Shown here in pieces: positions 52,791 through 61,877 of a stretch of 64,000 bases of DNA. Origin of the DNA: Alcanivorax sp. S71-1-4 (GTDB taxonomy: Bacteria; Pseudomonadota; Gammaproteobacteria; Pseudomonadales; Alcanivoracaceae); the NCBI RefSeq assembly GCF_009846755.1, contig NZ_AQOR01000015.1:1-64000 (forward strand), in the 5' to 3' direction. The notes under the pieces were generated by a model, which worked only from the letters and a program-made list of their open reading frames with translations, did not search any database and was not told the DNA's origin. Each line of letters starts with the position of its first letter. Position 1 is the first letter of the stretch. Position numbers and translations under genes: made by a program.

Positions 52791-53155
52791 GTGTCATCTC
52801 CTTATTAACATGATCAACAATGTTTGCTGCGTGCACGCCCGGCGCATCCTGTCCGGGTACGGCGTCCTGCCGCCTTGTTGAACACCTTGTGACGACGCGC
52901 CGCACGCTGTCAACGCGCACCGTCCAGGCCGGTAGCGCTATGTAAAATGCGCCAATGCTGCGCGGCCCGTCACGACACCGCCGCCAGGGCCGCGCCCCGT
53001 CTGACCCGCTACGCCGGCTGCCGCCGACGCCATCGCCTGCAGCCTGCAATTCCCGCCCCGGATTGTTTAATCAAACCCTGTAAAACCTCGGTGCCACCAG
53101 CCTGCTGACACGCACGCCGGCGGCCCTGGCAGGATTGCCTGGCGGCGCGCTTCCC
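52791..53155. other. Spacer upstream of the DUF1328 operon and the nucleotidase gene
   Basis: About 365 bp with no supported gene. It should hold the minus-strand promoter of the DUF1328/YqjD operon. Nothing else clear is seen until the Pho-like site at 53156. Confidence 0.4.
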
Positions 53156-53173
53156 CTGACACCGTTCTGTCAC
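53156..53173 (+). promoter_or_regulatory. Candidate Pho box
   Basis: CTGACAC-CGTT-CTGTCAC has the 7-4-7 direct-repeat geometry and near-consensus sequence of PhoB sites (CTGTCAT-N4-CTGTCAC). It lies 89 bases upstream of the 5'-nucleotidase start, in the proper orientation. Confidence 0.6.
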
Positions 53174-53261
53174 CTTCCGTTAACCGAACCGACCCCGGCG
53201 ACACCTAACCTCGGTGCGGAAATCTTCAACACTGAATTTGCGACAACACAGGGAAGCTCTC

Positions 53262-55343
53262 ATGTCCAATCTGTTCCGCCTGCGCACACTGCGCCATCCC
53301 GCCCTGCTGGCCGCCCTGGCCGTTGGCCTCAGCGCCTGCGGCGGTGATTCCAACACCCGGCGCCCCGACGTGCAGCTACCGGCCTACCGCCTGCAACTGC
53401 TGCATTTTGCCGACGTGGATGGCGGTGGCACCGCCGCCCTGGGCAACGTCGCCGCATTTTCCGCACTGGTCTCGCACTTCCGCGATCTCGCCCCGGCCAA
53501 TACGCTGCTGGTGTCCTCCGGCGACAACTACATTCCCGGCCCGATCTACCAGGCCGGCCGCGAGACCAGCCTGACAGCCGTACTCGGCGAGCCCGGCGTC
53601 GGCCGGGGTGACGTGGCGTTGCTGAACGCGCTGGGCGTGCAGGCGAGTGCCGTCGGCAACCATGACCTGGACGGCGGCACCGCCGAGTTCGCCGGCATCA
53701 TTTCCCCGGATGGCGACTGGGACGGCGCAGACTTCCCGTGGCTGTCCGCCAATCTGGATTTCAGCACCGATGGCAGCCTCGCGCCGCGAGTGGTGGCCGA
53801 TGGCCAGCCGGCCAATGCCAACCCCGGCAAACTGGCCGGCAGCGCGACGGTCATGGTCAACGGCGAGCGCATCGGCCTGGTCGGTGCCGTAACACCGACG
53901 CTGGCGAGCATCACCAGCACCGGCGGCATCACCATCAGCCCCAGCCCGGTGAACCCGGACACCGACGCCATGCTGGAAGAACTGGCCGCCGCCATTCAGC
54001 CGGCGGTGGATGCGCTGACCGACGACGGTATCAACAAGATCATCCTGCTTGCCCACATGCAGCAGATCAGTGTGGAGAAAGGGCTGGCGCCGCTGCTCAG
54101 CGACGTGGATATCATCGTCGCCGGCGGCTCCAACACGCTGCTCGCCACCAGCATGGATGCCCTGCATCCCGGCGACACCGCCGCGGACACCTACCCCCTG
54201 AATTTCACCTCCGCCAGCGGCGAACCGGTGCTGGTGGTGAACACCAACGGTGACTACACCTACCTGGGCCGCCTGGTGGTGGATTTTGATGAGAACGGTG
54301 TGTTGTTGACCAACTCCGTGGTACCCGGTGTCAGCGGTGCCTGGGCCACACTGGAAACCGTCACCTCGCAACTGGGCGCCAGCCCCATCGATGACGTCGA
54401 GGACGTGGCTGACGCCCTGCGCGACGTGCTTTCCGCCAAGGAAGGCAACGTGGCCGGCTTCACCGATGTGTTCCTGGAAGGCCGTCGCAATTTTGTGCGC
54501 AGCCAGGAAACCAACCTGGGCAACCTGACCGCCGACGCCAATCTCTGGTATGCCCAACAGGCGGATGCTACCGCAGCGATCTCACTGAAAAATGGCGGTG
54601 GTATCCGCGCGGCCATCGGCCAGATCATCGCCCCGCCCGGCTCCACCGACGAAAGCGAAGTGGAACTGCTGCCGCCGCAGGAAAACGAGTTCAAGCCAGC
54701 CGGCGCCGTGTCACAACTGGATATCGAAACCTCGCTGGCGTTCAACAACGCCATCAGCCTGGTGACCGTGACCGCAGCCGAGCTGCATGACCTGATGGAA
54801 TACGCCGTCTCTGGTGCCGGTCCCGGTGCCACACCCGGCTATTTCCCGCAGATCGGCGGCATGCGCTTTTCCTTCGACCCGACCGCAACGGCCCGCACCG
54901 GAGACGACACCAATCAGGGCGCCGCCACCAACGGCGAGCGCATCCAGACGCTGACAGTGGATGGCGATGTCGTCGTCACCAGCGGCACCCTGCAAGGCGA
55001 CCCGGCCCGCACCTTCCGCATGGCCACCCTGAGCTTCCTGGTGAGCTGTGTGCCGGACAGCGGCGGCGCATCGGCGGCCACCTGCGGCGACGGTTACCCC
55101 TTCAAGAACCTGACTGCCCCGGCGCGCCTTGACCTGACCAGCGACACCGACTTCCCGGATGCCGCCTACGATCCCGGCCTGTCGGATTTCTCGCCTGCCG
55201 GCGGCGAACAGGACGCGCTGGCCGAGTACCTGCGCGCCACATACCCGGATGCCGAAAACGCCTTCAACGTCGCCGAAACACCCGCCGCCGAAGACACCCG
55301 CATCCAGAACCTGTCCGAACGCGCCGATACCCTCGCCCCCTGA
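53262..55343 (+). CDS. UshA-type 5'-nucleotidase / phosphoesterase lipoprotein
   Basis: This 693-aa protein has a lipobox (VGLSACGGD, Cys near residue 26). It has an N-terminal calcineurin-like domain (about 40-360) with LLHFADVDGG, SSGDNYIPG, GNHDLDGG and LLAHMQQ. The C-terminal 5'-nucleotidase domain (about 400-660) has EGRRNFVRSQETNLGNLTAD and KNGGGIR, and ends NLSERADTLAP. It releases phosphate from nucleotides in the periplasm or on the surface. The start MSNLFRLRT at 53262 follows GGAAGC. A candidate Pho box upstream fits control by phosphate. Confidence 0.88.
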   Translation: MSNLFRLRTLRHPALLAALAVGLSACGGDSNTRRPDVQLPAYRLQLLHFADVDGGGTAALGNVAAFSALVSHFRDLAPANTLLVSSGDNYIPGPIYQAGRETSLTAVLGEPGVGRGDVALLNALGVQASAVGNHDLDGGTAEFAGIISPDGDWDGADFPWLSANLDFSTDGSLAPRVVADGQPANANPGKLAGSATVMVNGERIGLVGAVTPTLASITSTGGITISPSPVNPDTDAMLEELAAAIQPAVDALTDDGINKIILLAHMQQISVEKGLAPLLSDVDIIVAGGSNTLLATSMDALHPGDTAADTYPLNFTSASGEPVLVVNTNGDYTYLGRLVVDFDENGVLLTNSVVPGVSGAWATLETVTSQLGASPIDDVEDVADALRDVLSAKEGNVAGFTDVFLEGRRNFVRSQETNLGNLTADANLWYAQQADATAAISLKNGGGIRAAIGQIIAPPGSTDESEVELLPPQENEFKPAGAVSQLDIETSLAFNNAISLVTVTAAELHDLMEYAVSGAGPGATPGYFPQIGGMRFSFDPTATARTGDDTNQGAATNGERIQTLTVDGDVVVTSGTLQGDPARTFRMATLSFLVSCVPDSGGASAATCGDGYPFKNLTAPARLDLTSDTDFPDAAYDPGLSDFSPAGGEQDALAEYLRATYPDAENAFNVAETPAAEDTRIQNLSERADTLAP

Positions 55344-55356
55344 CCGGCGCCGCCAC

Positions 55357-55388
55357 GGCGAAACGGTGTCCCACGGCACCGTTTCGCC
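55357..55388. terminator. Hairpin after the nucleotidase gene
   Basis: GGCGAAACGGTG and CACCGTTTCGCC form a perfect 12-bp stem with an 8-base loop, 14 bases past the stop. No T-run follows. Confidence 0.45.
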
Positions 55389-55410
55389 ATCCTGCAGGGC
55401 ACATTTTCAC

Positions 55411-55473
55411 GCCGGCAGCGCTTCGCGTCGTTGCGTCACCGCGACGTCCCGAAGCGCTGCCGGCCATTTTTTT
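55411..55473 (+). terminator. Strong long-stem terminator of the nucleotidase gene
   Basis: GCCGGCAGCGCTTCG and CGAAGCGCTGCCGGC pair over 15 bp, with a further 5-bp pairing inside (CGTCG/CGACG). TTTTTTT follows after CCA. It separates the nucleotidase from the iron operon. Confidence 0.85.
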
Positions 55474-55492
55474 GCCCCGGCCCCTTCAAAAA

Positions 55493-55513
55493 GATGCAAA
55501 TAATTCGCATTAT
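55493..55513 (+). promoter_or_regulatory. Candidate Fur box
   Basis: GATGCAAATAATTCGCATTAT is a near-symmetric AT-rich 21-mer with the GCAAAT-AATT-CGCATT arrangement of Pseudomonas-type Fur sites. It lies 60 bases upstream of the first imelysin gene. The product family is iron-regulated elsewhere, which agrees with this call. Confidence 0.65.
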
Positions 55514-55573
55514 TGTGCCCCTTGCGCGTCACGCACGCGCCCACGGACCGCCACGACCCGACAGGACTCCATC

Positions 55574-56866
55574 ATGAATGCCACGCGTCTGACGACCACC
55601 GGCCTGCTGCTGGCCGCCCTCACCGCCTGCAGCGACACCCCGGATAGCGCACCGAAAAAAGCCGCCAGCGCCTATGACCCGACCCAGGCGAGCGCCGTCA
55701 TTACCCATTACGCCGACATCGCCGAAGCCGCCTTCAGCGACGCCCTGGGTGGCGCCCGCACCCTGCAGGCCGCCGTCGATGCGCTGCTGGAGGCGCCTTC
55801 CGACAGCACCCTCGCCGCCGCCCGCGACGCCTGGCGCGACGCCCGCGTGCCCTACATGCAGACCGAAGTGTTCCGCTTCGGCAACGCCGTCGTCGATGAG
55901 TGGGAAGGCCAGGTCAACGCCTGGCCGCTGGACGAAGGGCTGATCGACTACGTCGACGACAGCTATCAGGCGGCGCTGGGCAACCCCGGCGCGCGCGCCA
56001 ACATCATCGCCAACACCAAGCTGCGCGTGGGCGAGGAAGAAATCGACCTCAGCGACCTGAACGGCGAACTGCTCGCCAGCCTGAACGAGTTGGCCGGCTC
56101 CGAAGCCAACGTCGCCAGCGGCTACCACGCGATCGAATTCCTGCTCTGGGGCCAGGACCTGAACGGCACCGGCCCCGGCGCGGGCAACCGCCCGGCCAGC
56201 GATTTCATGACTGGCGAAGGCGCCACCGGCGGCCACAATGAGCGCCGCCGCGACTATCTGCGCGCGGCCACCGCCCTGCTGATCAGCGACCTGGAACAGA
56301 TGGTCGCCGAATGGCAGCCGGACAGCACCGACAACTACCGCGCCACCCTGCTCGGTGACACGCCGGAAAACGGCCTGCGCAAAATGCTGTTCGGCATGGG
56401 CAGCCTGTCGCTGGGTGAACTGGCCGGCGAGCGCATGAAAGTCGCCCTGGAAGCCCACTCGCCGGAAGACGAGCACGACTGCTTCAGCGACAACACCCAC
56501 CATTCGCACTACTACAACGGCCTCGGCATCGCCAACGTCTACCGGGGCGAGTACCGCCGCGCCGACGGCAGCCAGCTCAGCGGGCCCGGCCTGCATACCC
56601 TGGTCGCCGCCAATGACACCGAGACCGACGCCACGCTGAACGCCCGCCTGGACGACAGCCTGGCCGCCCTGCAGGTGCTGGTCGACAGCGCCGAAAACGA
56701 CAACGTGCATTTCGATCAACTGATCGCCCCGGGCAACGAGGCCGGCAACCAGATCGTGCGCGACGCCATCGCCGCGCTGGTGGCACAGACCGCCGCCATC
56801 GAAAATGCCGCGGCCGCCATCGGCATCACGCAACTCAACCCCGACACGGCCGACCACCAATTCTGA
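55574..56866 (+). CDS. Imelysin-family iron-regulated lipoprotein (IcmP/IrpA-like)
   Basis: This 430-aa lipoprotein (lipobox ALTACSDT) has the imelysin M75 fold, two helical bundles. The signature GxHxxE is present as GYHAIE (H185, E188), with FLLWGQDLNGTGPG after it. Relatives include IrpA of cyanobacteria and IcmP (PA4370) of Pseudomonas aeruginosa, both iron-regulated; peptidase activity of the family is disputed. It heads the four-gene operon behind the Fur box. Probably exported to the periplasmic or outer face and involved in iron uptake. Confidence 0.88.
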   Translation: MNATRLTTTGLLLAALTACSDTPDSAPKKAASAYDPTQASAVITHYADIAEAAFSDALGGARTLQAAVDALLEAPSDSTLAAARDAWRDARVPYMQTEVFRFGNAVVDEWEGQVNAWPLDEGLIDYVDDSYQAALGNPGARANIIANTKLRVGEEEIDLSDLNGELLASLNELAGSEANVASGYHAIEFLLWGQDLNGTGPGAGNRPASDFMTGEGATGGHNERRRDYLRAATALLISDLEQMVAEWQPDSTDNYRATLLGDTPENGLRKMLFGMGSLSLGELAGERMKVALEAHSPEDEHDCFSDNTHHSHYYNGLGIANVYRGEYRRADGSQLSGPGLHTLVAANDTETDATLNARLDDSLAALQVLVDSAENDNVHFDQLIAPGNEAGNQIVRDAIAALVAQTAAIENAAAAIGITQLNPDTADHQF

Positions 56867-56926
56867 TACCATCCGCCGCCGGTACCGCCGGCGGCGTCTC
56901 GCCGGCCCGAGGATGACAGGCTTCTG

Positions 56927-58330
56927 ATGCGACGTTTGCTACCCCTGCTGCTGGCCACTGCGCTGAGCGGCTGCGACCCGACACCGACCTTCACCGAAGC
57001 AGAACCGGGAGAGCACCTCTCCGGTGGCGCCACCACGGTGATACGCACCGACCAGAATGCCTTCTCGCTGCCGTCCGCCAACCTGTCGCCGCTGCGTCGG
57101 CTGGACTTCAGCGTCGGCAACAGCTTCTTCCGCAATCCCTGGGTGATCGCACCGGCGTCCACCGACGCCCGCGACGGCCTGGGGCCGCTGTTCAACACCA
57201 ACGCCTGCCAGAACTGCCATATCAAGGACGGCCGTGGCCATCCGCCAGGCCCGGATGCCGTGCACGCGGTGTCAATGCTGGTACGGCTTTCCGTGCCGGC
57301 GGGCGATGGTGATGAGGAACGTCTGCGGCGCCTGGGCGTCATTCCCGAACCTGTCTACGGCGGCCAGCTTCAGGACGCCGCCATTCCCGGCGTGGCACCG
57401 GAAGGCCGGGTACGGATCGACTACACCCCCGTGCCCGTCACCTTCGCCGACGGCACCGTGATTGAACTGCGCAAGCCCACGCTGCGCATTACCGACACCG
57501 GCTACGGCGACCTGCATCCCCAGGCCCTGTTTTCCGCCCGCATCGCGCCGCCCGTGATCGGCCTCGGCCTGCTGGAAGCCATCAGCGATGAAGACATCCT
57601 CGCCAACGCCGACCCGGACGACCGCGATGGCAACGGCATCAGCGGCCGCCCCAATCAAGTCTGGGACCGCGCCAGCCAAACCACCGTGCTCGGCCGCTTC
57701 GGCTGGAAAGCCGGCCAGCCGAACCTGAACCAGCAAAACGCCGAAGCCTTCGCCAACGACATGGGCCTGACCAGTTCACTGGTGCCGCATGATGGCTGCA
57801 CCCCGGCGCAGACCGACTGCCTCGCCGCACCGCACGGCGGCGAGCCGGAAGTCAGCGACAATATTCTCGCCACGGTGCTGTTCTACAGCCGCAACCTGGG
57901 CGTCCCCGCGCGCCGCAACGTCGATGCCCCGGAAGTGCTCCAGGGCAAGACACTGTTCCACCGCGCCGGCTGCCAGCAATGCCACACACCGAGCTTTACC
58001 ACCCGTGCCGACGCCGCCGAGCCGGAACTGGCCAGCCAGACCATCTGGCCCTACACCGATTTGCTGCTGCATGACATGGGCGACGGCCTCGCCGATGGCC
58101 GCCCGGAATTCCTCGCCACCGGCCGCGAATGGCGCACCCCGCCGCTGTGGGGCATCGGCCTCACCGAAGCCGTCAACGGCCACACCTTTTTCCTGCACGA
58201 CGGCCGCGCCCGCAACCTGCTTGAAGCCATCCTCTGGCATGGTGGCGAAGCCGAAAACGCGAAACAGGCCGTGCTGCAATTCAACACCGAAGAACGCGAT
58301 GCACTGCTCGCGTTTCTTAATTCGTTATAG
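56927..58330 (+). CDS. Diheme DUF1111 oxidoreductase-like lipoprotein
   Basis: This 467-aa protein has a lipobox (ALSGCDPT) and two CxxCH heme sites: CQNCH (C94-H98) and CQQCH (C349-H353). The intervening region has WVIAPASTDARDGLGPLF and GRFGWKAGQPNL, typical of DUF1111 (often called thiol oxidoreductase). It may pass electrons in periplasmic metal reduction or oxidation, but no reaction is proved. It lies 60 bases after the first imelysin gene and 12 before the second, in one operon. Confidence 0.88.
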   Translation: MRRLLPLLLATALSGCDPTPTFTEAEPGEHLSGGATTVIRTDQNAFSLPSANLSPLRRLDFSVGNSFFRNPWVIAPASTDARDGLGPLFNTNACQNCHIKDGRGHPPGPDAVHAVSMLVRLSVPAGDGDEERLRRLGVIPEPVYGGQLQDAAIPGVAPEGRVRIDYTPVPVTFADGTVIELRKPTLRITDTGYGDLHPQALFSARIAPPVIGLGLLEAISDEDILANADPDDRDGNGISGRPNQVWDRASQTTVLGRFGWKAGQPNLNQQNAEAFANDMGLTSSLVPHDGCTPAQTDCLAAPHGGEPEVSDNILATVLFYSRNLGVPARRNVDAPEVLQGKTLFHRAGCQQCHTPSFTTRADAAEPELASQTIWPYTDLLLHDMGDGLADGRPEFLATGREWRTPPLWGIGLTEAVNGHTFFLHDGRARNLLEAILWHGGEAENAKQAVLQFNTEERDALLAFLNSL

Positions 58331-58342
58331 CGGAGAAACGTC

Positions 58343-59371
58343 ATGCGCCTGCTCACGGTTGCCACCACCGCCCTGCTGCTCACCGCCTGCGGCGCACCCC
58401 AGCGCCACGTGATCACCCATCTCGCCGACAACGTGCTGTTGCCTGCACACCAGCATTGGGCCGACAGCAATCGCGCACTGGCCGAACGTGCCCGGCAATA
58501 CTGCAACGATGAAACCGACCTCAATGCCCTGCACAGCGCCTTCGGCAACGCACGCCATCAATGGGCCGCCCTGCAACCACAACTGGTTGGCCCCCTCTCC
58601 GAAGGCAACCGCAGCTGGCAAGTGCAGTTCTATCCCGACAAACGCAACCTCGTCGCGCGCCAGGCCGAAGAACTGCTCGATACCCACCCGCAACTCGACC
58701 ACGCCCAACTGGCCGAGGCGAGCGTCGTGGTCCAGGGCCTGAGCGCGTTCGAATACGTGCTGTTCGATGACAGCATCGACCTGCCCGCACAACGCGAACG
58801 CTACTGCCCGCTGCTGATCGCCATCGGCCAGCACCAGCAGCAACTGGCACAGGACATGGTCGACCTCTGGCAACAGCCGGAAGGCATGCTGGTGCAGTTG
58901 AAAGCATTTCCCAATGAACGCTACGCCGAACCCCGCGATGCCCTGGCCGATATCCTGCGCGTACAGATCACCGGCCTCGACACCCTGAAGAAAAAACTCG
59001 GCACCCCGATGGGCCACCTCAACCGTGGCGTACCGCAACCGTTCCAGGCCGAAGCCTGGCGCAGCCAACAGTCCCTCGACAACCTGCGCGCCACCGTCGA
59101 AGGCGCCCAGGCCATCTGGCAGGCGCCCGGCGTGCGCGAACTGGTCAGCGACGACGCCCTGGCGACACGCATCGACGACGCCTACACCGACGTGCTGACA
59201 CGCCTGGACAGCGCACCGGCGCCCCTGATCGAACTGGTGCAGGACAGCGCACAGAAAGACTGGCTCGACGCCCTGTACGACCGGCTCAATACCCTGCATC
59301 GCCTTCACCAGAACGAGCTGGCCGCCGCCCTGGACATCCAGATCGGCTTCAACGCCAACGACGGAGACTGA
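58343..59371 (+). CDS. Second imelysin-like lipoprotein lacking the motif His
   Basis: This 342-aa protein has a lipobox (LLTACGAPQ) and the helical imelysin fold. At the place of GxHxxE it has GLSAFE (in VVVQGLSAFEYVLFDD), so His is replaced by Ser. If the motif binds metal, this paralogue has changed it. Relatives sit in the same operon position in pseudomonads (PA4372-like). The next gene follows after 2 bases. Confidence 0.85.
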   Translation: MRLLTVATTALLLTACGAPQRHVITHLADNVLLPAHQHWADSNRALAERARQYCNDETDLNALHSAFGNARHQWAALQPQLVGPLSEGNRSWQVQFYPDKRNLVARQAEELLDTHPQLDHAQLAEASVVVQGLSAFEYVLFDDSIDLPAQRERYCPLLIAIGQHQQQLAQDMVDLWQQPEGMLVQLKAFPNERYAEPRDALADILRVQITGLDTLKKKLGTPMGHLNRGVPQPFQAEAWRSQQSLDNLRATVEGAQAIWQAPGVRELVSDDALATRIDDAYTDVLTRLDSAPAPLIELVQDSAQKDWLDALYDRLNTLHRLHQNELAAALDIQIGFNANDGD

Positions 59372-59373
59372 GC

Positions 59374-60492
59374 ATGGCCCTGACGCGACGCGAGCTGCTG
59401 CGCTGGAGCGGCCTGCTCACCGGCGCCGCCACCCTCGGCGGCCTCGTCCTCTGGCAACGCCGGCCCGGCGCCGAAGGCCCGCTGCTGCTCTCCGCCCGCA
59501 ACGACACCGACGGCCACCACTACGCCGTCGGCTACTACCTCAACGGCCGCAAAGCCTTCGCCACCCGCGTCCCCGAACGCTGCCACGCCATTGCACCGCA
59601 CCCGTTCCTGCCGGTCGCCCTGTTCGTCGGCCGCCGCCCGTCAACCGAAAGTTACCTGGTGCACTTGCAGAGCGGCGAACTGTTGCACACCCTGCACAGC
59701 CAGCCGGACCGCCACTTCTACGGCCACGCCGTCTTCCACCACAGCGGCGAATGGCTCTACGCCACCGAAAACGACACCACCGACCCCGGCCGTGGCGTGC
59801 TCGGCATTTATCACCTGGACGGCCTGCAACTGCGCCACCATGACGAAGTGCCCACCCACGGCATCGGCCCGCACGAACTCGCCTGGATGCCCGACGGCGA
59901 CACCCTTGCCGTCTGCAACGGCGGCATCCGCACCGAAGCGGAAAGCCGGGTGGAAATGAACCTGCATGCCATGGCACCGAGCCTCGTGCTGATGCAGCGC
60001 GATGGCCAGTTGATCAGCAAGGAAATGCTGGCGCAGGCGAAAAACAGCATCCGCCATATGGACGTGGCCAGCGACGGCACCATCGTGACCGGGCAGCAGT
60101 ACATGGGCGAGTTGTATGAAAGCGCGCCACTGTTGGCGATCAAACGACCGGGGGAAGCATATCGGGCGTTTCCGCTGGAAGAGCCGCAAAGGCAGATGAT
60201 GCAGCAATATACGGCCAGCATTGCGATTCACAGCGAGTTGCGGTTGCTGGCGATGACGGCGCCGAGGGGCAACCGGTTTTTTGTCTGGGAACTGGATAGC
60301 GGGAAGACGGTGGTGGATGCGCCGATGCAGGATTGTGCGGGGGTGAGTGCGGTGCGGGAAGGGTTTGTGGTGACCTCAGGGCAAGGCAGTTGTCGGGGCT
60401 ATGATTGCAGCGAGCGCGGAGTGCCGGCACGGGTTTCCCATCTCGATCTTCCCGCAGGGCTTTGGGATAACCATGCCGGCTTGTTGGTTTGA
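59374..60492 (+). CDS. DUF1513 beta-propeller protein with Tat signal
   Basis: This 372-aa protein has a twin-arginine signal (TRRELLRWSG, residues 4-13) and then propeller-type repeats typical of DUF1513. Examples are ATENDTTDPGRGVLGIYHL, THGIGPHELAWMPDG and RGNRFFVWELDSGKTV. Such proteins always accompany the imelysin/DUF1111 genes and are periplasmic; the Tat route suggests folding with a cofactor before export. It ends the operon. The last 300 bases use G and T more than the rest, a local codon shift. Palindromic copy D follows the stop. Confidence 0.87.
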   Translation: MALTRRELLRWSGLLTGAATLGGLVLWQRRPGAEGPLLLSARNDTDGHHYAVGYYLNGRKAFATRVPERCHAIAPHPFLPVALFVGRRPSTESYLVHLQSGELLHTLHSQPDRHFYGHAVFHHSGEWLYATENDTTDPGRGVLGIYHLDGLQLRHHDEVPTHGIGPHELAWMPDGDTLAVCNGGIRTEAESRVEMNLHAMAPSLVLMQRDGQLISKEMLAQAKNSIRHMDVASDGTIVTGQQYMGELYESAPLLAIKRPGEAYRAFPLEEPQRQMMQQYTASIAIHSELRLLAMTAPRGNRFFVWELDSGKTVVDAPMQDCAGVSAVREGFVVTSGQGSCRGYDCSERGVPARVSHLDLPAGLWDNHAGLLV

Positions 60493-60508
60493 ATCACCCC
60501 GGTGGGGC

Positions 60509-60677
60509 GTAGGGTGGGTAGAGCCAAAGGCGAAACCCACCGGGACCATGTCGCACACTGCTCGCACAGAATCATCGAAACTACCCGCCTCCGAAGCAAG
60601 GCAGTTTCGATGATTTTGCGGGAGTGAAAAATGGGCATGGACACGGTGGGTTTCGCCTTTGGCTCTACCCACCCTAC
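60509..60677. repeat. 169-bp palindromic repeat, copy D
   Basis: Ends GTAGGGTGGGTAGAGCC and GGCTCTACCCACCCTAC; inner arms AAAGGCGAAACCCACCG and CGGTGGGTTTCGCCTTT pair fully. A second pair AATCATCGAAACT/AGTTTCGATGATT forms an inner stem. It lies between the convergent DUF1513 and VWA genes. Confidence 0.9.
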
Positions 60678-60694
60678 CGCACACGTCGCGTTGA

Positions 60695-61873
60695 TTAGCG
60701 GCTCAGGTATTTAATCGCTTCCTCAATCCCCTGCAACGTCAACGGATACATCCGGTCCTCCAGCAACTGCCTCGTCCAGACCGTGGAGGTGGTCATCTCC
60801 CAACTCCGACGCGGCTCGGGATTCAGCCAGATCACTTTCTCGAAGGTCTCGGTGATGCGCTGCATCCACACCGCGCCCGGTTCTTCGTTCCAGTGTTCCA
60901 CGCTGCCACCAACGGAGTTGATCTCATACGGGCTCATGGCCGCGTCGCCGACAAAAATCACCTTGTAGTCGGAGCCGTATTTGTGCAGCAGGTCCCAGGT
61001 GGCCAGTTTTTCGTCCCAGCGGCGGCGGTTGTCCTTCCAGACGTATTCGTAGATGAAGTTGTGAAAGTAGAAGTGCTCCATATGCTTGAACTCGGTCCGC
61101 GCGGCCGAGAACAGTTCTTCGCACAAGCGGATGTAGGGGTCCATGGAGCCGCCGATATCGAAGAACAGCAGGATCTTGACGCGGTTTTCCACTTCCGGGC
61201 GCATGCGGATGTCGAGCAGGCCGGCGTTGCGGGCGGTGGAGGTGATGGTGTCGTCCAGGTCCAGCTCTTCGGCCTTGCCGGTGCGGGCAAATTTACGCAG
61301 GCGGCGCAGGGCCAGCTTGATGTTGCGCACGCCCAGTTCAACCGAAGCGTCCAGGTTGCGGTACTCGCGTTTCTCCCAGACCTTCACCGCCTTCTTGTTG
61401 CGCGACGGGCCGGTGAGGCGAATCCCCTCCGGGTTGGCGCCATGGCCGCCGTAGGGTGACGTGCCGCCGGTACCGACCATCTTGTTGCCGCCCTGGTGGC
61501 GCTTGTGCTGTTCTTCCAGGCGCTTGCGGAATTCATCCAGCAGCTTTTCCAGGCTGCCCATACGCTGCAGCTGCGCCAGCTCTTCCGGCGAGAGGTTCTT
61601 TTCGATCTGTTTGCGCAGCCATTCGTCCGGGATGGCCTTGTTGAACCAGTCCGGGTCGATGGATTCCAGCCCCTTGAAATAGAACTCGAAGGCGCGGTCG
61701 AAGCGGTCGTAGTACTTCTCATCCTTGACCATGACGGCGCGGGACAGCATGTAGAAATCGTCCACGCTGCCATAGGCCAGGTGCTGGCCCATGGCGTCGT
61801 GCAGGTCAAGCAGCTCGCGCAGTGTGACCGGGACGCGGTACTCGCGCAGGGTCTCGAAAAAGCGTACCAGCAT
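60695..61873 (-). CDS. VWA-domain protein, CoxE-like, partner of a MoxR ATPase
   Basis: This 392-aa protein has an N-terminal helical part (1-190), then a VWA domain with MIDAS-type DIGGSM (about residue 242), YFHNFIYEYVW and VGDAAMSPYEI. It ends WTRQLLEDRMYPLTLQGIEEA. Such proteins act with MoxR AAA+ ATPases to insert metal cofactors or remodel complexes; the client is not given by the context. Its start lies 4 bases after the MoxR stop, so they form one unit. Cytosolic. Confidence 0.88.
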   Translation of the reverse strand: MLVRFFETLREYRVPVTLRELLDLHDAMGQHLAYGSVDDFYMLSRAVMVKDEKYYDRFDRAFEFYFKGLESIDPDWFNKAIPDEWLRKQIEKNLSPEELAQLQRMGSLEKLLDEFRKRLEEQHKRHQGGNKMVGTGGTSPYGGHGANPEGIRLTGPSRNKKAVKVWEKREYRNLDASVELGVRNIKLALRRLRKFARTGKAEELDLDDTITSTARNAGLLDIRMRPEVENRVKILLFFDIGGSMDPYIRLCEELFSAARTEFKHMEHFYFHNFIYEYVWKDNRRRWDEKLATWDLLHKYGSDYKVIFVGDAAMSPYEINSVGGSVEHWNEEPGAVWMQRITETFEKVIWLNPEPRRSWEMTTSTVWTRQLLEDRMYPLTLQGIEEAIKYLSR

Positions 61874-61877
61874 GGCC

